Positions 34,277 to 42,706 of a DNA stretch of 64,000 nucleotides are shown here, in pieces. Numbering within the stretch: position 1 is the first letter of the stretch; each line of letters starts with the position of its first letter. Origin of the DNA: Corynebacterium genitalium ATCC 33030 (GTDB taxonomy: Bacteria; Actinomycetota; Actinomycetes; Mycobacteriales; Mycobacteriaceae); contig NZ_CM000961.1 of NCBI RefSeq assembly GCF_000143825.1, forward strand, positions 62,001 to 126,000. The letters run 5' to 3'. Below the pieces are notes generated by a model. That model ran no database searches. It was not told the DNA's origin and worked only from the letters and a program-made list of their open reading frames with translations. The position numbers were made by a program, and so were the translations under genes.

Positions 34277-35794
34277 ATGACCGACAAGAAGCCCGACATG
34301 ACCACCACCGCCGGCAAAATCGCGGACCTGCGCAACCGTTTGGCGGAGGCTCGCGAGCCGATGGGCAGCGAAGCCGCGCGCACCGCAGGTGAAGCCGGTA
34401 TTTCCACGGCCCGCCAGCGCGTGGAAGCGCTGGTTGACCCCGACACGTTTGTGGAGACGGACGCCTTGGCGCGCCACCGCGTCGAGGAGCACGGCATGGA
34501 CCGCACCAAGCCCGTCACTGACGGTGTGGTCACGGGCTATGGGCTTATCGACGGCCGACGCGTCGCCGTCTACGCCCACGACGCCTCGATTTTCGACGGG
34601 CAGCTCGGCGAGGTCTACGCCGAGAAGATCCTGAAGGTCTACGACTTGGCCATCAAGACTGGTGTGCCCGTCATCGCGATTCATGACTCCACCGGCGCAC
34701 GCTTGCAGGAAGGCGTGGTCACCGCCGCAATGTCGGCGCGGATCCTGCGCAAGGCGACAGAAGCCTCCGGTGTCGTGCCGCAGATCTCTGTAGTGGCGGG
34801 CGAAGTCGCTTCCCTGGCGGCGCTGCTCGTGCCGCTGAGCGACCTGGTGGTCATGGTCGAGTCCGCCACGATGCACCTGACTTCCGTTTCGGCAGTGACC
34901 AAGGTGACCCGCCGCGTGGCCACCGCGAAGTCCCTCGGCGGTGCCGACATTCACCAGACGGTCACCGGCGTGGCGCACCTGACCGCCGGATCCGACTTGG
35001 AGGCCATCCAGACCGTGCGCGAGCTGGCCGCGTTCCTGCCGGAGAACAACCGCGCCGCCTCCCCGATCAACGACAACTCCGCCGAGCCGGACACCAGCTC
35101 CCTGGACACCTACATCCCGGACAATGATTCCGCGGCGTACGACGTCCGCGAGATCATCACCCGCGTCACCGACAAGGGCCTGGTCGAGCTGGGCCGCGGT
35201 TACGCCGACAACGTTGTCGTCGGTTTCGCGCACATCTCCGGCCGCGCCGTGGGCATTGTGGCCAACCAGCCGAGCGTGCTGGCCGGCTGCCTCGATCACG
35301 CCGCCGCGAAGAAGGCGGCCGCGTTCATCCGCGTCTGCGACTCCTTCAACCTGCCCATCGTCGAGTTCGTTGACTCCCCTGGCTTCTTCCCCTCCGAGGA
35401 GGAAGAGCACCTTGGTTCCGCCAAGTACGGTGCGGCGCTTGCCTTCGCCTACGCGGAGGCCCAGGTGGGCAAGATCACCGTGATCACCCGCCGCGCTATC
35501 GGCCCGTCGTACGTGGTCATGGGCTCGAAGGACTTGGGCGCCGACATGGTCTTCGCGTGGCCCACCGCGCAGATCGCGCTTGCGGACGCCACAACCGCCG
35601 CCGAGCACCTCGGCGTCGACGCCGACGAGTACGCCGCAGCCCACCTCACCCCCTACGTGGCCACCGAGCGCGGGCTTGTCGACGCTGTCATCGAACCCTC
35701 CCACACCCGCACCCAGGTCACCGAAGCTCTGCGTCTGCTGGAGCGCAAGGTGGTCTACGCCATCCCGAAGAAGCACGGCAACATTCCGCTGTAG
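34277..35794 (+). CDS. dtsR: acyl-CoA carboxylase beta (carboxyltransferase) subunit, DtsR/AccD type
   Basis: 505 residues. The crotonase-like carboxyltransferase halves are visible: DSTGARLQEGVVTAAMSARI (first oxyanion-hole region), then RAVGIVANQPSVLAGCLDHAAAKKAAAF and FVDSPGFFPSEEEEH in the second half. The subunit transfers CO2 from biotin on AccBC to acetyl- or propionyl-CoA for fatty and mycolic acid synthesis. accE follows 23 bases downstream. C. glutamicum has two tandem copies (dtsR2, dtsR1); only one is present here, so which orthologue it is cannot be settled by context. Confidence 0.93.
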   Translation: MTDKKPDMTTTAGKIADLRNRLAEAREPMGSEAARTAGEAGISTARQRVEALVDPDTFVETDALARHRVEEHGMDRTKPVTDGVVTGYGLIDGRRVAVYAHDASIFDGQLGEVYAEKILKVYDLAIKTGVPVIAIHDSTGARLQEGVVTAAMSARILRKATEASGVVPQISVVAGEVASLAALLVPLSDLVVMVESATMHLTSVSAVTKVTRRVATAKSLGGADIHQTVTGVAHLTAGSDLEAIQTVRELAAFLPENNRAASPINDNSAEPDTSSLDTYIPDNDSAAYDVREIITRVTDKGLVELGRGYADNVVVGFAHISGRAVGIVANQPSVLAGCLDHAAAKKAAAFIRVCDSFNLPIVEFVDSPGFFPSEEEEHLGSAKYGAALAFAYAEAQVGKITVITRRAIGPSYVVMGSKDLGADMVFAWPTAQIALADATTAAEHLGVDADEYAAAHLTPYVATERGLVDAVIEPSHTRTQVTEALRLLERKVVYAIPKKHGNIPL

Positions 35795-35817
35795 CGAGAT
35801 CTGGAAGGAAGCTAACC

Positions 35818-36042
35818 ATGACACAGTCACAGTCCTCATCGCAGCCACAGTTCACCGTGGTCAAGGGCAACCCGACTGAGGCCGAACTCGCCGCTTTGAC
35901 CCAGGTCTTGAGCGACCTGCAGCAGGAGGCGAAGTCCCGCACCGCCGGCGGCCACCGCAACCTGTGGGGCCGTCCCTCCAACCGCGTGCACGGGCCGGTG
36001 GTGTTCAACCCGTCGGCGTTCAACTCGACCGCGCTGTTCTAG
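35818..36042 (+). CDS. accE: acyl-CoA carboxylase epsilon subunit AccE
   Basis: 74 residues from ATG 35818, with GGAAGGAAG upstream. FTVVKGNPTEAELAALTQVL is the epsilon-subunit signature, and the C-terminal part is short and basic (LWGRPSNRVHGP). Epsilon subunits strengthen association of the AccBC and beta subunits in actinobacteria. The stop overlaps the maf start (TAGTG). Confidence 0.9.
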   Translation: MTQSQSSSQPQFTVVKGNPTEAELAALTQVLSDLQQEAKSRTAGGHRNLWGRPSNRVHGPVVFNPSAFNSTALF

Positions 36043-36632
36043 TGCGTCTTGTCTTAGCGTCCCAGTCGCCGTCGCGGCTGATGATCTTGCGCAACGCCGG
36101 CGTTGAGCCCGTGGTCAAGCCTGCGCACATCGACGAAGATGTCCTGCTCGCCTCGCTTATCGACGCCTCCCCCGCCGACTCCGTGTGCGCCCTCGCCCAC
36201 GCTAAAGCCGAGGCCGTCGCACCGGCCTACCCGGACGACATCGTGGTCGGCTGCGATTCCATGCTCTTTCTGGACGGCCAGCTGCAGGGCAAACCGCACA
36301 CCGTCGAGGAGACGATCCGCCGCTGGCAGGCCCAGCGCGGCCGAACGGCCGAGCTGATCACCGGCCACGCCATCGGTTACAGCGGCACGTGGATCACCGA
36401 TGCGGTGTCCACGAAGATCCGCTTCGGCGATGTTTCCGACGCCGACATCGAGGCCTACGCTCGCTCCGGTGAACCGCTCGAGTGCGCCGGTGCGTTCACC
36501 CTGGAAGCCCTGGGCGGTTGGTTCATCGACTCGATTCAGGGTGACCAGACCAGCGTCATCGGCCTGTCGCTGCCGCTGCTGCGCAAGGCGCTCTACTCGT
36601 TCGGGGTCAACGCCTCCGAGTTGTGGGGCTAG
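36042..36632 (+). CDS. maf: Maf/Ham1-like nucleotide pyrophosphatase
   Basis: 196 residues from GTG 36042. RLVLASQSPSRLMILRNAG is the family N-terminus. VVGCDSMLFLDGQLQGKP holds the Maf motif around the catalytic Asp, and the late GGWFIDSIQGDQTSVIGLSL is the conserved end. Maf enzymes hydrolyse non-canonical or excess NTPs. It is part of the dtsR-accE-maf operon, a standing corynebacterial arrangement. Confidence 0.9.
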   Translation: MRLVLASQSPSRLMILRNAGVEPVVKPAHIDEDVLLASLIDASPADSVCALAHAKAEAVAPAYPDDIVVGCDSMLFLDGQLQGKPHTVEETIRRWQAQRGRTAELITGHAIGYSGTWITDAVSTKIRFGDVSDADIEAYARSGEPLECAGAFTLEALGGWFIDSIQGDQTSVIGLSLPLLRKALYSFGVNASELWG

Positions 36633-36642
36633 ACTCGCGGGC

Positions 36643-36816
36643 ATGGCCCTCACTGACTTTTTCCGGAAGAACATGGCACCCATGTTCCCCGCCAACCTCT
36701 ACATGGCCTACCTGTGGCGGAAGAAGCCCCTGCCCATGCAGGCCGTCGCCCTGGCACGGTTGCCGCTCCAGGTGCCGATGATCACCGGCGCGCTCGACAT
36801 TGCCCGGGGGCGCTAG
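36643..36816 (+). CDS. small conserved-looking protein, unknown function
   Basis: 57 residues from ATG 36643, ten bases after maf and directly abutting the next GTG start. It has FRKNMAPMFPANLYMAYLWR, a hydrophobic and basic stretch that could lie at the membrane. The tight packing between maf and the DUF3253 gene supports that it is translated. Confidence 0.55.
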   Translation: MALTDFFRKNMAPMFPANLYMAYLWRKKPLPMQAVALARLPLQVPMITGALDIARGR

Positions 36817-37062
36817 GTGGGGTTGGGGGAAGAGATCGTCGATAAGCTGGCGGCGCGCAAACCGGAATCCTCAATCTGCCCGTCCGATGTCGCACGCGAC
36901 CACGGCGATGACTGGCGCGACCTGATGGACGACGTGCGCGCGGCTGCGGCTGAACTCGCCGCTGCGGGCACGGTGATCATCACCCAGGGCGACCGCGAAG
37001 TCGACATGGCCGCGGCGAAAGGCCCGATCCGCATCCGCCGCGGCCCGAAGTGGCAGGATTGA
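36817..37062 (+). CDS. DUF3253 family protein
   Basis: 81 residues from GTG 36817, immediately after the preceding stop. The layout is a small winged-helix-like fold: ESSICPSDVARDHGDDWRDLM, then RAAAAELAAAGTVIITQGDREVD and GPIRIRRG. This matches DUF3253. A role in nucleic-acid binding is possible but not shown. It contains one copy of the over-represented 11-mer (36837-36847). Confidence 0.72.
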   Translation: MGLGEEIVDKLAARKPESSICPSDVARDHGDDWRDLMDDVRAAAAELAAAGTVIITQGDREVDMAAAKGPIRIRRGPKWQD

Positions 37063-37066
37063 CCCC

Positions 37067-37462
37067 ATGGAATTCAAGGACATGATGGCCCCGCCGCCCG
37101 TGCAGCTACCGGACGACCCCGCCGCAGGCAAAGACTTGCTCAACGACGACACCGCCCTCACCCACCCCGACTCCCCCAGTGTGTGGGCCGCCCGCGCCCG
37201 CCGCGAACTAGATGGCGGTGACGTGCTCGTGGCGTACGCCTACGCGCGCACCGGCTACCACCGTTCGCTGGACCGCCTGCGCGCCAACGGGTGGAAGGGT
37301 TGGGGCCCGGTGCCCTACTCCCACGAACCCAACCGCGGCGTCCTCGAATCGATCGCAATGCTGGCCTTGACCTCTCAGGCCATCGGCGACAACGCGGAGT
37401 ACGACCGGTGCCGCCAGATGCTGTCGGATGCGGATCCGGCGGCCGCCGAAAAGCTGCTGTAA
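37067..37462 (+). CDS. DUF3151 family protein
   Basis: 131 residues. DSPSVWAARARRELDGGDVLVAYAYARTGYHRSLDRLR, followed by SHEPNRGVLESIAMLALTSQAIGD, is the conserved core of this actinobacterial family, a TPR-like helical protein. The function is unknown. It is the last gene of the dtsR-accE-maf run. Confidence 0.82.
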   Translation: MEFKDMMAPPPVQLPDDPAAGKDLLNDDTALTHPDSPSVWAARARRELDGGDVLVAYAYARTGYHRSLDRLRANGWKGWGPVPYSHEPNRGVLESIAMLALTSQAIGDNAEYDRCRQMLSDADPAAAEKLL

Positions 37463-37469
37463 GCCTGCT

Positions 37470-38693
37470 TTACTTGGTGGTGTCTTCAGCGCTGTCGACG
37501 CTCACAGCGTCCTCGGCGCCCTTTTCCTCATCCACCAGATCAGTCGTGTTCTGAGCGATGCGGACCACCGACACGAGAGCCTCCAGGCCGACGCGAATGA
37601 GGATGATCTGCAGCAGCGTCGCCAGCGTGCCGAAGATCAGCCAGCCGAACAGGAACATGATGCCGGTGCCTGCGCCCGCCTGGAAGCCCGAGAAGGACGC
37701 GATCAGGCCCACAACCCAGCCGACGACAGAGGCTGCCAACAGCACGATGTAGATGATCTTCACGAAGTCGATCGTGATGAACTCGCGGAAGCTGAAGTCG
37801 AACAACGAGCTGAAGAAGCCCTTGCCCTTCTCCTGCGGGACCTTGTCGAACTGCTGCATTTGGTCGAACTGCTGCTGTTCAAACTGCTGCTGCTGGCCGT
37901 ACGGCTGGTTAGCACCGTACGGTTGGTCAGCGCCGTAGGCCTGGTTGGAGCTGCGGATCTCGTAGGCCTGCTCGGAGCTGAGGAACTGGCCACCGAACTG
38001 CGCCTGGGACTGTGCCTGCTGGCCCTGCTGGGGCTGGCCGAAGTTGCTCGGCTGCTGCCCGAACTGGTTGCCCGGCTGGTTCGTCTGCGTCGACTGTGCC
38101 GGTTGACCCGGCTGCCCAGGCTGGCCTGCCGGCGTGCCGTACGACGACGGGTACTGGTTACCGTAGGACTGCGGAGCGCTGGAAGAAGCGCTCGTACCGG
38201 CCCAATTGCCTGCGGGCTCAGCAGACTGGCCGTACTGGTAGGTGCCGACGTGCACGCCAGAACCCATGGAGCCAGCCGAACCGGTGGCGCCTGCAGAACC
38301 TGCGGAGCCGGTGGTGCCAGCAGCACCCGCGGAACCAGTGGTGCCGCTGGTGTTGCCTGCGCCCGCGGAACCAGCGCTGTAGGCCGTAGAGCCCTGGGAC
38401 GACGAGTAACCCCCTGTCGAAGCAGAACCGGCGGCACCTTCGCGGTTCGTGGAGATCACCGTAGTGTCCGGGTGGGAACTATCGGACGTGCCGGCAGCGG
38501 CACCAGGCTTCCTGCGCGAAGACGGGACGGAGGATTCGACGTAGCCGGAGTACGGCGTAGAGCCAGGCGCCGAATCAGAGCCGGTGTTGTCAGAGCGGGA
38601 ACCGGGTTTGGTGGTGTCGAAGCCGGATGATCCGTACTCGTTGGCGTTGGGGTTGATGGGCTCGTTTGAGTTCGGCTTATTCGGTGTAGACAT
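37470..38693 (-). CDS. DUF4282 membrane protein with long Gln/Gly/Ser-rich N-terminus
   Basis: 407 residues. About 280 N-terminal residues are low-complexity: Ser/Gly repeats of the kind GSAGAAGTTG, then Gln-rich stretches of the kind GQPGQPGQPAQ and YGADQPYGANQPYG. The C-terminal part (FFSSLFDFSFREFITIDFVKI, then two membrane helices) is a DUF4282 domain. A ribosome site AGAAGGA precedes the ATG. The disordered region suggests a condensate- or scaffold-like cytoplasmic tail. Confidence 0.75.
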   Translation of the reverse strand: MSTPNKPNSNEPINPNANEYGSSGFDTTKPGSRSDNTGSDSAPGSTPYSGYVESSVPSSRRKPGAAAGTSDSSHPDTTVISTNREGAAGSASTGGYSSSQGSTAYSAGSAGAGNTSGTTGSAGAAGTTGSAGSAGATGSAGSMGSGVHVGTYQYGQSAEPAGNWAGTSASSSAPQSYGNQYPSSYGTPAGQPGQPGQPAQSTQTNQPGNQFGQQPSNFGQPQQGQQAQSQAQFGGQFLSSEQAYEIRSSNQAYGADQPYGANQPYGQQQQFEQQQFDQMQQFDKVPQEKGKGFFSSLFDFSFREFITIDFVKIIYIVLLAASVVGWVVGLIASFSGFQAGAGTGIMFLFGWLIFGTLATLLQIILIRVGLEALVSVVRIAQNTTDLVDEEKGAEDAVSVDSAEDTTK

Positions 38694-38837
38694 TGCTAGG
38701 TCCTTCTCGGTTCGTGGCTACTTGAACGTCTGTAGTTTAACTATCTTCTGCAAAATTTCCACGGGTCGCTGCGGGGGTGACGGTGCCCGGAGTGGGGTGA
38801 GTGGAGTGCACCGCGCCACTGGAAAAGATGCAACACA

Positions 38838-38876
38838 TGACCCTGTGTGGTGACTGTCACTACTGTGTAGTAAAGC
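38838..38876 (+). promoter_or_regulatory. palindromic sites upstream of the choline transporter gene
   Basis: GTGACTGTCAC at 38850-38860 is a perfect 11-bp palindrome with a central T, in the 245-base leader between the DUF4282 gene and the BCCT gene. It lies next to GTGTGG/CTACTGTG flanks that extend the symmetry imperfectly. It could be a repressor site for choline or osmotic control; the protein is unknown. Confidence 0.3.
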
Positions 38877-38938
38877 TGGCCCCCGGTCACAGGGAGCTGG
38901 TTCTTGCAAATTTTGATCTACTTTCTCAAGGAGTCACG

Positions 38939-41155
38939 GTGACCACCACCGCTTCTTTCTCAGATGGTGTCGGCGGTTCGCATCCCGGTTCTTCCGGTGA
39001 ATCGCAAACCGACGATGCATTGAACGAAAAAGGTTTTGCCCGGGTGAACAAGCCCGTATTCATCACCTCGGGTGTGCTCATTGTCGGTTTTGTTCTCTGG
39101 TCGGCGTTCTTCCCGGGCCAGGCAGAAAAAGTGATCTTCGGGTCAATGGACTGGATCGGAGCGAACTTGGGGTGGTACTACGTGCTCACCGCCGGTCTCA
39201 TCGTGCTGTTCGTGCTCGTTGTCGCACTGAGCAGATTCGGTGATATCCGCATGGGCCCTGACCATTCACGGCCGCAGTACAGCCTGTTCACGTGGGCCTC
39301 GATGCTCTTCGCAGCCGGGATTGGCGTGGACTTGATGTTCTTCGCCATCGCGGGCCCAGCGACGAACTTCGCCACTCCCCCAGATGTCGCCCCGATGTCG
39401 GACGAGGCCGCCCGCATGGCCCCGATCTGGACGATCTTCCACTACGGCGTGCCGGGGTGGTCAATGTACGCGCTCATGGGCGTGGCGTTGGGTTTGGCAG
39501 CCTACCGCTACCACCTGCCGTTGTCGCTGCGCTCGGCTATTGCGCCGCTGTTCGGCAAGCGCGTCAAGGGCGCTGCCGGTGACGCGGTGGATGTCACCGC
39601 CACGATCGGCACGATCTTCGGTATCGCGACTTCTCTCGGTATTGGTGTGGTCTTCCTCAACTACGGTTTGTCGTCGCTATTCGGCATTCCGAACAACATC
39701 ACTGTGTGGACGGCACTGATTGTCGTCTCTGTGGCGATCTCCATCGTCTCCTCGGTGTCTGGCGTCGACAAAGGCATCCGGTTCCTCTCGGAACTCAACG
39801 TCTACTTAGCGCTGGGCATGCTGGCGTGGATCCTCATCACCGGGCAGACGGCGACATTGCTCACGCAGTTGGTGCAAAACGTCGGCGACTCGATCTCCCG
39901 CTTCCCCGGCATGCTGCTGGAAACCTTCGGCTATACCGCCGGCATGAGCGAATACCCAGCCGGGCAGTGGCTGCAGGACTGGACCCTGTTCTTCTGGGCC
40001 TGGTGGATCGCCTGGACTCCGTTTGTCGGGCTCTTCCTCACCCGCATCTCCCGCGGCCGCACGCTACGCGAGTTCATTCTCGGTGTGCTGCTTGTGCCGC
40101 CGGGGTTCATTGTGCTGGTCATTTCTATCTTCGGTAATTCCGCGCTGCGTTTCTTCCGTGACGGCGACACCGACTTCCTGAATGAGGCGCTGGAAGTGCC
40201 AGAATCCGGTTTCTACAACCTGCTGCAGCAATACCCGGGTGCCACGTTCCTCATCGGGCTCGCCGTTATCGTCGGGCTGCTGTTCTACATCACGTCGGCC
40301 GACTCCGGTTCGTTGGTGATGGCGAACATGACCTCGCACGCGACGAAAGGAGATTCTGACGGTGCTCCGTGGCTGCGCATTGTGTGGGCTGTCATCATCG
40401 GTGTGCTCACTCTCGCGATGCTGCTTATCGACGGTGTGTACACCCTCCAAGCAGCCACCGTCCTTATCGGACTGCCCTTTTCGGTGGTGATGTACCTGCT
40501 CATGGCGTCCGTGATGAAGGTGCTGCGCGCGGAGAAGTGGGCGATGGAATCCCAGGAGCGTGCACTGGCATCGCGGGCCGCGGCACCTGCCGGCACCGGG
40601 GAAGACTCGAAATACTGGAAGAAGCGGCTCGCCCGCCACATATCGTGGCCAACAAGCGATCAAGCCAGGGACTTCATTGGCTCCACCGCCCAGCCCGCGC
40701 TGCGTGAGGTCTATCTGGAGATGCGCAACATGGGCCTGGATGCGACCTTCATTGAGGGGGTAGATGAGGAAAATCAGCTTCCGTTCATCGACTTGAACGT
40801 CAAATTCGATGAGCAGGACGATTTCAAATACCAGCTATGCCCCGTTGCCTACGAGATGCCGGGTTATGCCGTCGGCGCGGAAGACGACCAAGACTTCTTC
40901 TACCGCGTAGAGGTCTTCGACGCCCGCGGCACCCGCGGCCACAATGTCATGGGATACACCTCAGACCAGCTGATTTCTGATGTCTTGAATTACTACGACC
41001 AACACCGTCTCTACATGGACATGGCCGGAGACGACTTCGGAACCGTCATCGCTGATACCACCGTCGCTGCACCGACCACGTGGGAGGATGCCGGAGCATC
41101 GGCCCCGGAGGCGGACACGCAAGGATCTGTACCCTCGGGAACGTATCCACAGTAG
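38939..41155 (+). CDS. betT: BCCT-family choline/betaine transporter
   Basis: 738 residues from GTG 38939, with AAGGAG five bases upstream; the longer frame from 38801 has no such site. Twelve membrane helices, with the BCCT hallmarks ALSRFGDIRMGPDHSRPQYS, WTIFHYGVPGWSMYALMG and WTLFFWAWWIAWTPFVGLFLTRIS. A C-terminal cytoplasmic domain of about 200 residues follows, as in BetT-like choline carriers. The next two genes oxidise choline to betaine, so choline is the likely substrate. Confidence 0.88.
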   Translation: MTTTASFSDGVGGSHPGSSGESQTDDALNEKGFARVNKPVFITSGVLIVGFVLWSAFFPGQAEKVIFGSMDWIGANLGWYYVLTAGLIVLFVLVVALSRFGDIRMGPDHSRPQYSLFTWASMLFAAGIGVDLMFFAIAGPATNFATPPDVAPMSDEAARMAPIWTIFHYGVPGWSMYALMGVALGLAAYRYHLPLSLRSAIAPLFGKRVKGAAGDAVDVTATIGTIFGIATSLGIGVVFLNYGLSSLFGIPNNITVWTALIVVSVAISIVSSVSGVDKGIRFLSELNVYLALGMLAWILITGQTATLLTQLVQNVGDSISRFPGMLLETFGYTAGMSEYPAGQWLQDWTLFFWAWWIAWTPFVGLFLTRISRGRTLREFILGVLLVPPGFIVLVISIFGNSALRFFRDGDTDFLNEALEVPESGFYNLLQQYPGATFLIGLAVIVGLLFYITSADSGSLVMANMTSHATKGDSDGAPWLRIVWAVIIGVLTLAMLLIDGVYTLQAATVLIGLPFSVVMYLLMASVMKVLRAEKWAMESQERALASRAAAPAGTGEDSKYWKKRLARHISWPTSDQARDFIGSTAQPALREVYLEMRNMGLDATFIEGVDEENQLPFIDLNVKFDEQDDFKYQLCPVAYEMPGYAVGAEDDQDFFYRVEVFDARGTRGHNVMGYTSDQLISDVLNYYDQHRLYMDMAGDDFGTVIADTTVAAPTTWEDAGASAPEADTQGSVPSGTYPQ

Positions 41156-41206
41156 AGAGCGCAAGAGACAGCCCTCTAGAAATTAAGGATCGAAAGGACA
41201 CGGCAT

Positions 41207-42691
41207 ATGCCGGAAACTGCAACTTTGTTCATTGACGGACAATGGGTGGCCGCTTCTAACGGGGCGACGCGCACAATCATCTGCCCCGCCGACGGTTCCG
41301 AGGTCGGTGTCGTGTCGGAAGGCACCTCGGACGACGCCAACCGTGCAGTTGAGGCTGCCCGCGCAGCCTTCGACAAGGGTGAATGGCGTAACACGCCCGC
41401 TTCGGAACGCGGTGATTTCCTGATTCGGGTGGCCGAGGAAATTGAACGACGCAAAGCGGACTTCGCCAAGGCGGAGGCTCTCGACACGGGCAAGCGCCTC
41501 GTGGAGGCCGAGGGCGACATGGACGACATTGCCGGCTGCTTCCGTTACTTCGGCAAGATCGCGGACTCCAACCCCGGCAGGTTGGTCGATGCCGGAGACG
41601 ACTCCGTGATCGACCGCGTCGTGTACGAGCCCATCGGAGTGTGCGGAATGATCACCCCGTGGAACTTCCCGCTGTTGCAGGCTGCGTGGAAGATCGCTCC
41701 GGCCCTGGCAACCGGTAACTCCTTCGTGATCAAACCGTCGGAACTGACCCCGCACACGACGCTGCTCATCACGGAGGTGCTCGATGACCTCGGCCTGCCG
41801 AAGGGTGTGGCCAACGTTGTCACCGGTGACGGCGCCAACGTTGGTTCCGTGCTCTCCTCCCACCCAGAAATCAACTTGGTGTCTTTCACGGGCGGGCTGG
41901 AGACGGGCCGGATCATCGCCAAGACAGCCGCAGAGGGCGTGAAGAAGGTCGCTTTAGAGCTCGGCGGGAAAAACCCCAACGTCATCTTTGCCGACGCCGA
42001 CTACGACGCAGCGCTGGATAACGCACTCAATGCCGGATTCATGGATTCCGGCCTGGTGTGCTCCGCGGGCACGCGCCTCGTGATCCACGAGTCCATCGCG
42101 GAAAAGTTCGTCGATGACCTCGTCGGGCGCGCGAAGGACATCGTCATGGGCGGCCCCTTCGACGAGCGTGCTGAAACCGGCCCGCTGATTTCGAAGGAGC
42201 ACCGCGACAAGGTCACCGACTATGTTCAGCGCGGCATCGATGCCGGGGCGCGGCTGCGCTGCGGCGGCGACTGGGGCGGCCCAGAACACGAAAACGGCTA
42301 CTTCTACTCCCCCACCGTTTTGGACCAGTGCGCCAGCGACAACCCCGCCGTGCAAGAGGAAGGCTTCGGCCCGGTCATCACCGTAGAGACCTTCAGCACG
42401 GAAGAAGAGGCCGTCGCGATTGCCAACGACACCGACTACGGTCTTGCCGGCGCAGTCTGGACCTCTGACATGGGCGTTGCCAACCGCGTTTCCCGTGCCC
42501 TGCAGCACGGCACCATCTGGATCAACGACTACCACCCCTACATCCCGCAGGCGGAGTGGGGCGGGTTCAAAATGTCTGGCATCGGCCGCGAGCTCGGTAT
42601 CGCCGGCTTGGAGGAGTACACGCAGGCAAAGCACATCTATCACAACACCGAACCTGCTGTGACCGGCTGGTTCCCCAACAAGCAGAACTAG
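41207..42691 (+). CDS. betB: betaine-aldehyde dehydrogenase
   Basis: 494 residues. It has the aldehyde dehydrogenase fold, with TPWNFPLLQAAWKIAPALATGN, VALELGGKNPNV (catalytic Glu), SGLVCSAGTRLVI (catalytic Cys) and EEGFGPVI. It oxidises betaine aldehyde to glycine betaine with NAD(P)+. It follows betT with GAAAGGA as the ribosome site and precedes betA by 15 bases. Confidence 0.88.
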   Translation: MPETATLFIDGQWVAASNGATRTIICPADGSEVGVVSEGTSDDANRAVEAARAAFDKGEWRNTPASERGDFLIRVAEEIERRKADFAKAEALDTGKRLVEAEGDMDDIAGCFRYFGKIADSNPGRLVDAGDDSVIDRVVYEPIGVCGMITPWNFPLLQAAWKIAPALATGNSFVIKPSELTPHTTLLITEVLDDLGLPKGVANVVTGDGANVGSVLSSHPEINLVSFTGGLETGRIIAKTAAEGVKKVALELGGKNPNVIFADADYDAALDNALNAGFMDSGLVCSAGTRLVIHESIAEKFVDDLVGRAKDIVMGGPFDERAETGPLISKEHRDKVTDYVQRGIDAGARLRCGGDWGGPEHENGYFYSPTVLDQCASDNPAVQEEGFGPVITVETFSTEEEAVAIANDTDYGLAGAVWTSDMGVANRVSRALQHGTIWINDYHPYIPQAEWGGFKMSGIGRELGIAGLEEYTQAKHIYHNTEPAVTGWFPNKQN

Positions 42692-42706
42692 AAGGAGACC
42701 CCACCT

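Noticed and set aside
34181..35848. Minus-strand open frame of 555 codons
   Set aside because: Shadow of dtsR, whose product is certain.
37900..38400. Tandem repeats in the DUF4282 gene
   Set aside because: They encode Gln/Gly/Ser-rich disordered protein and are not a separate repeat element.
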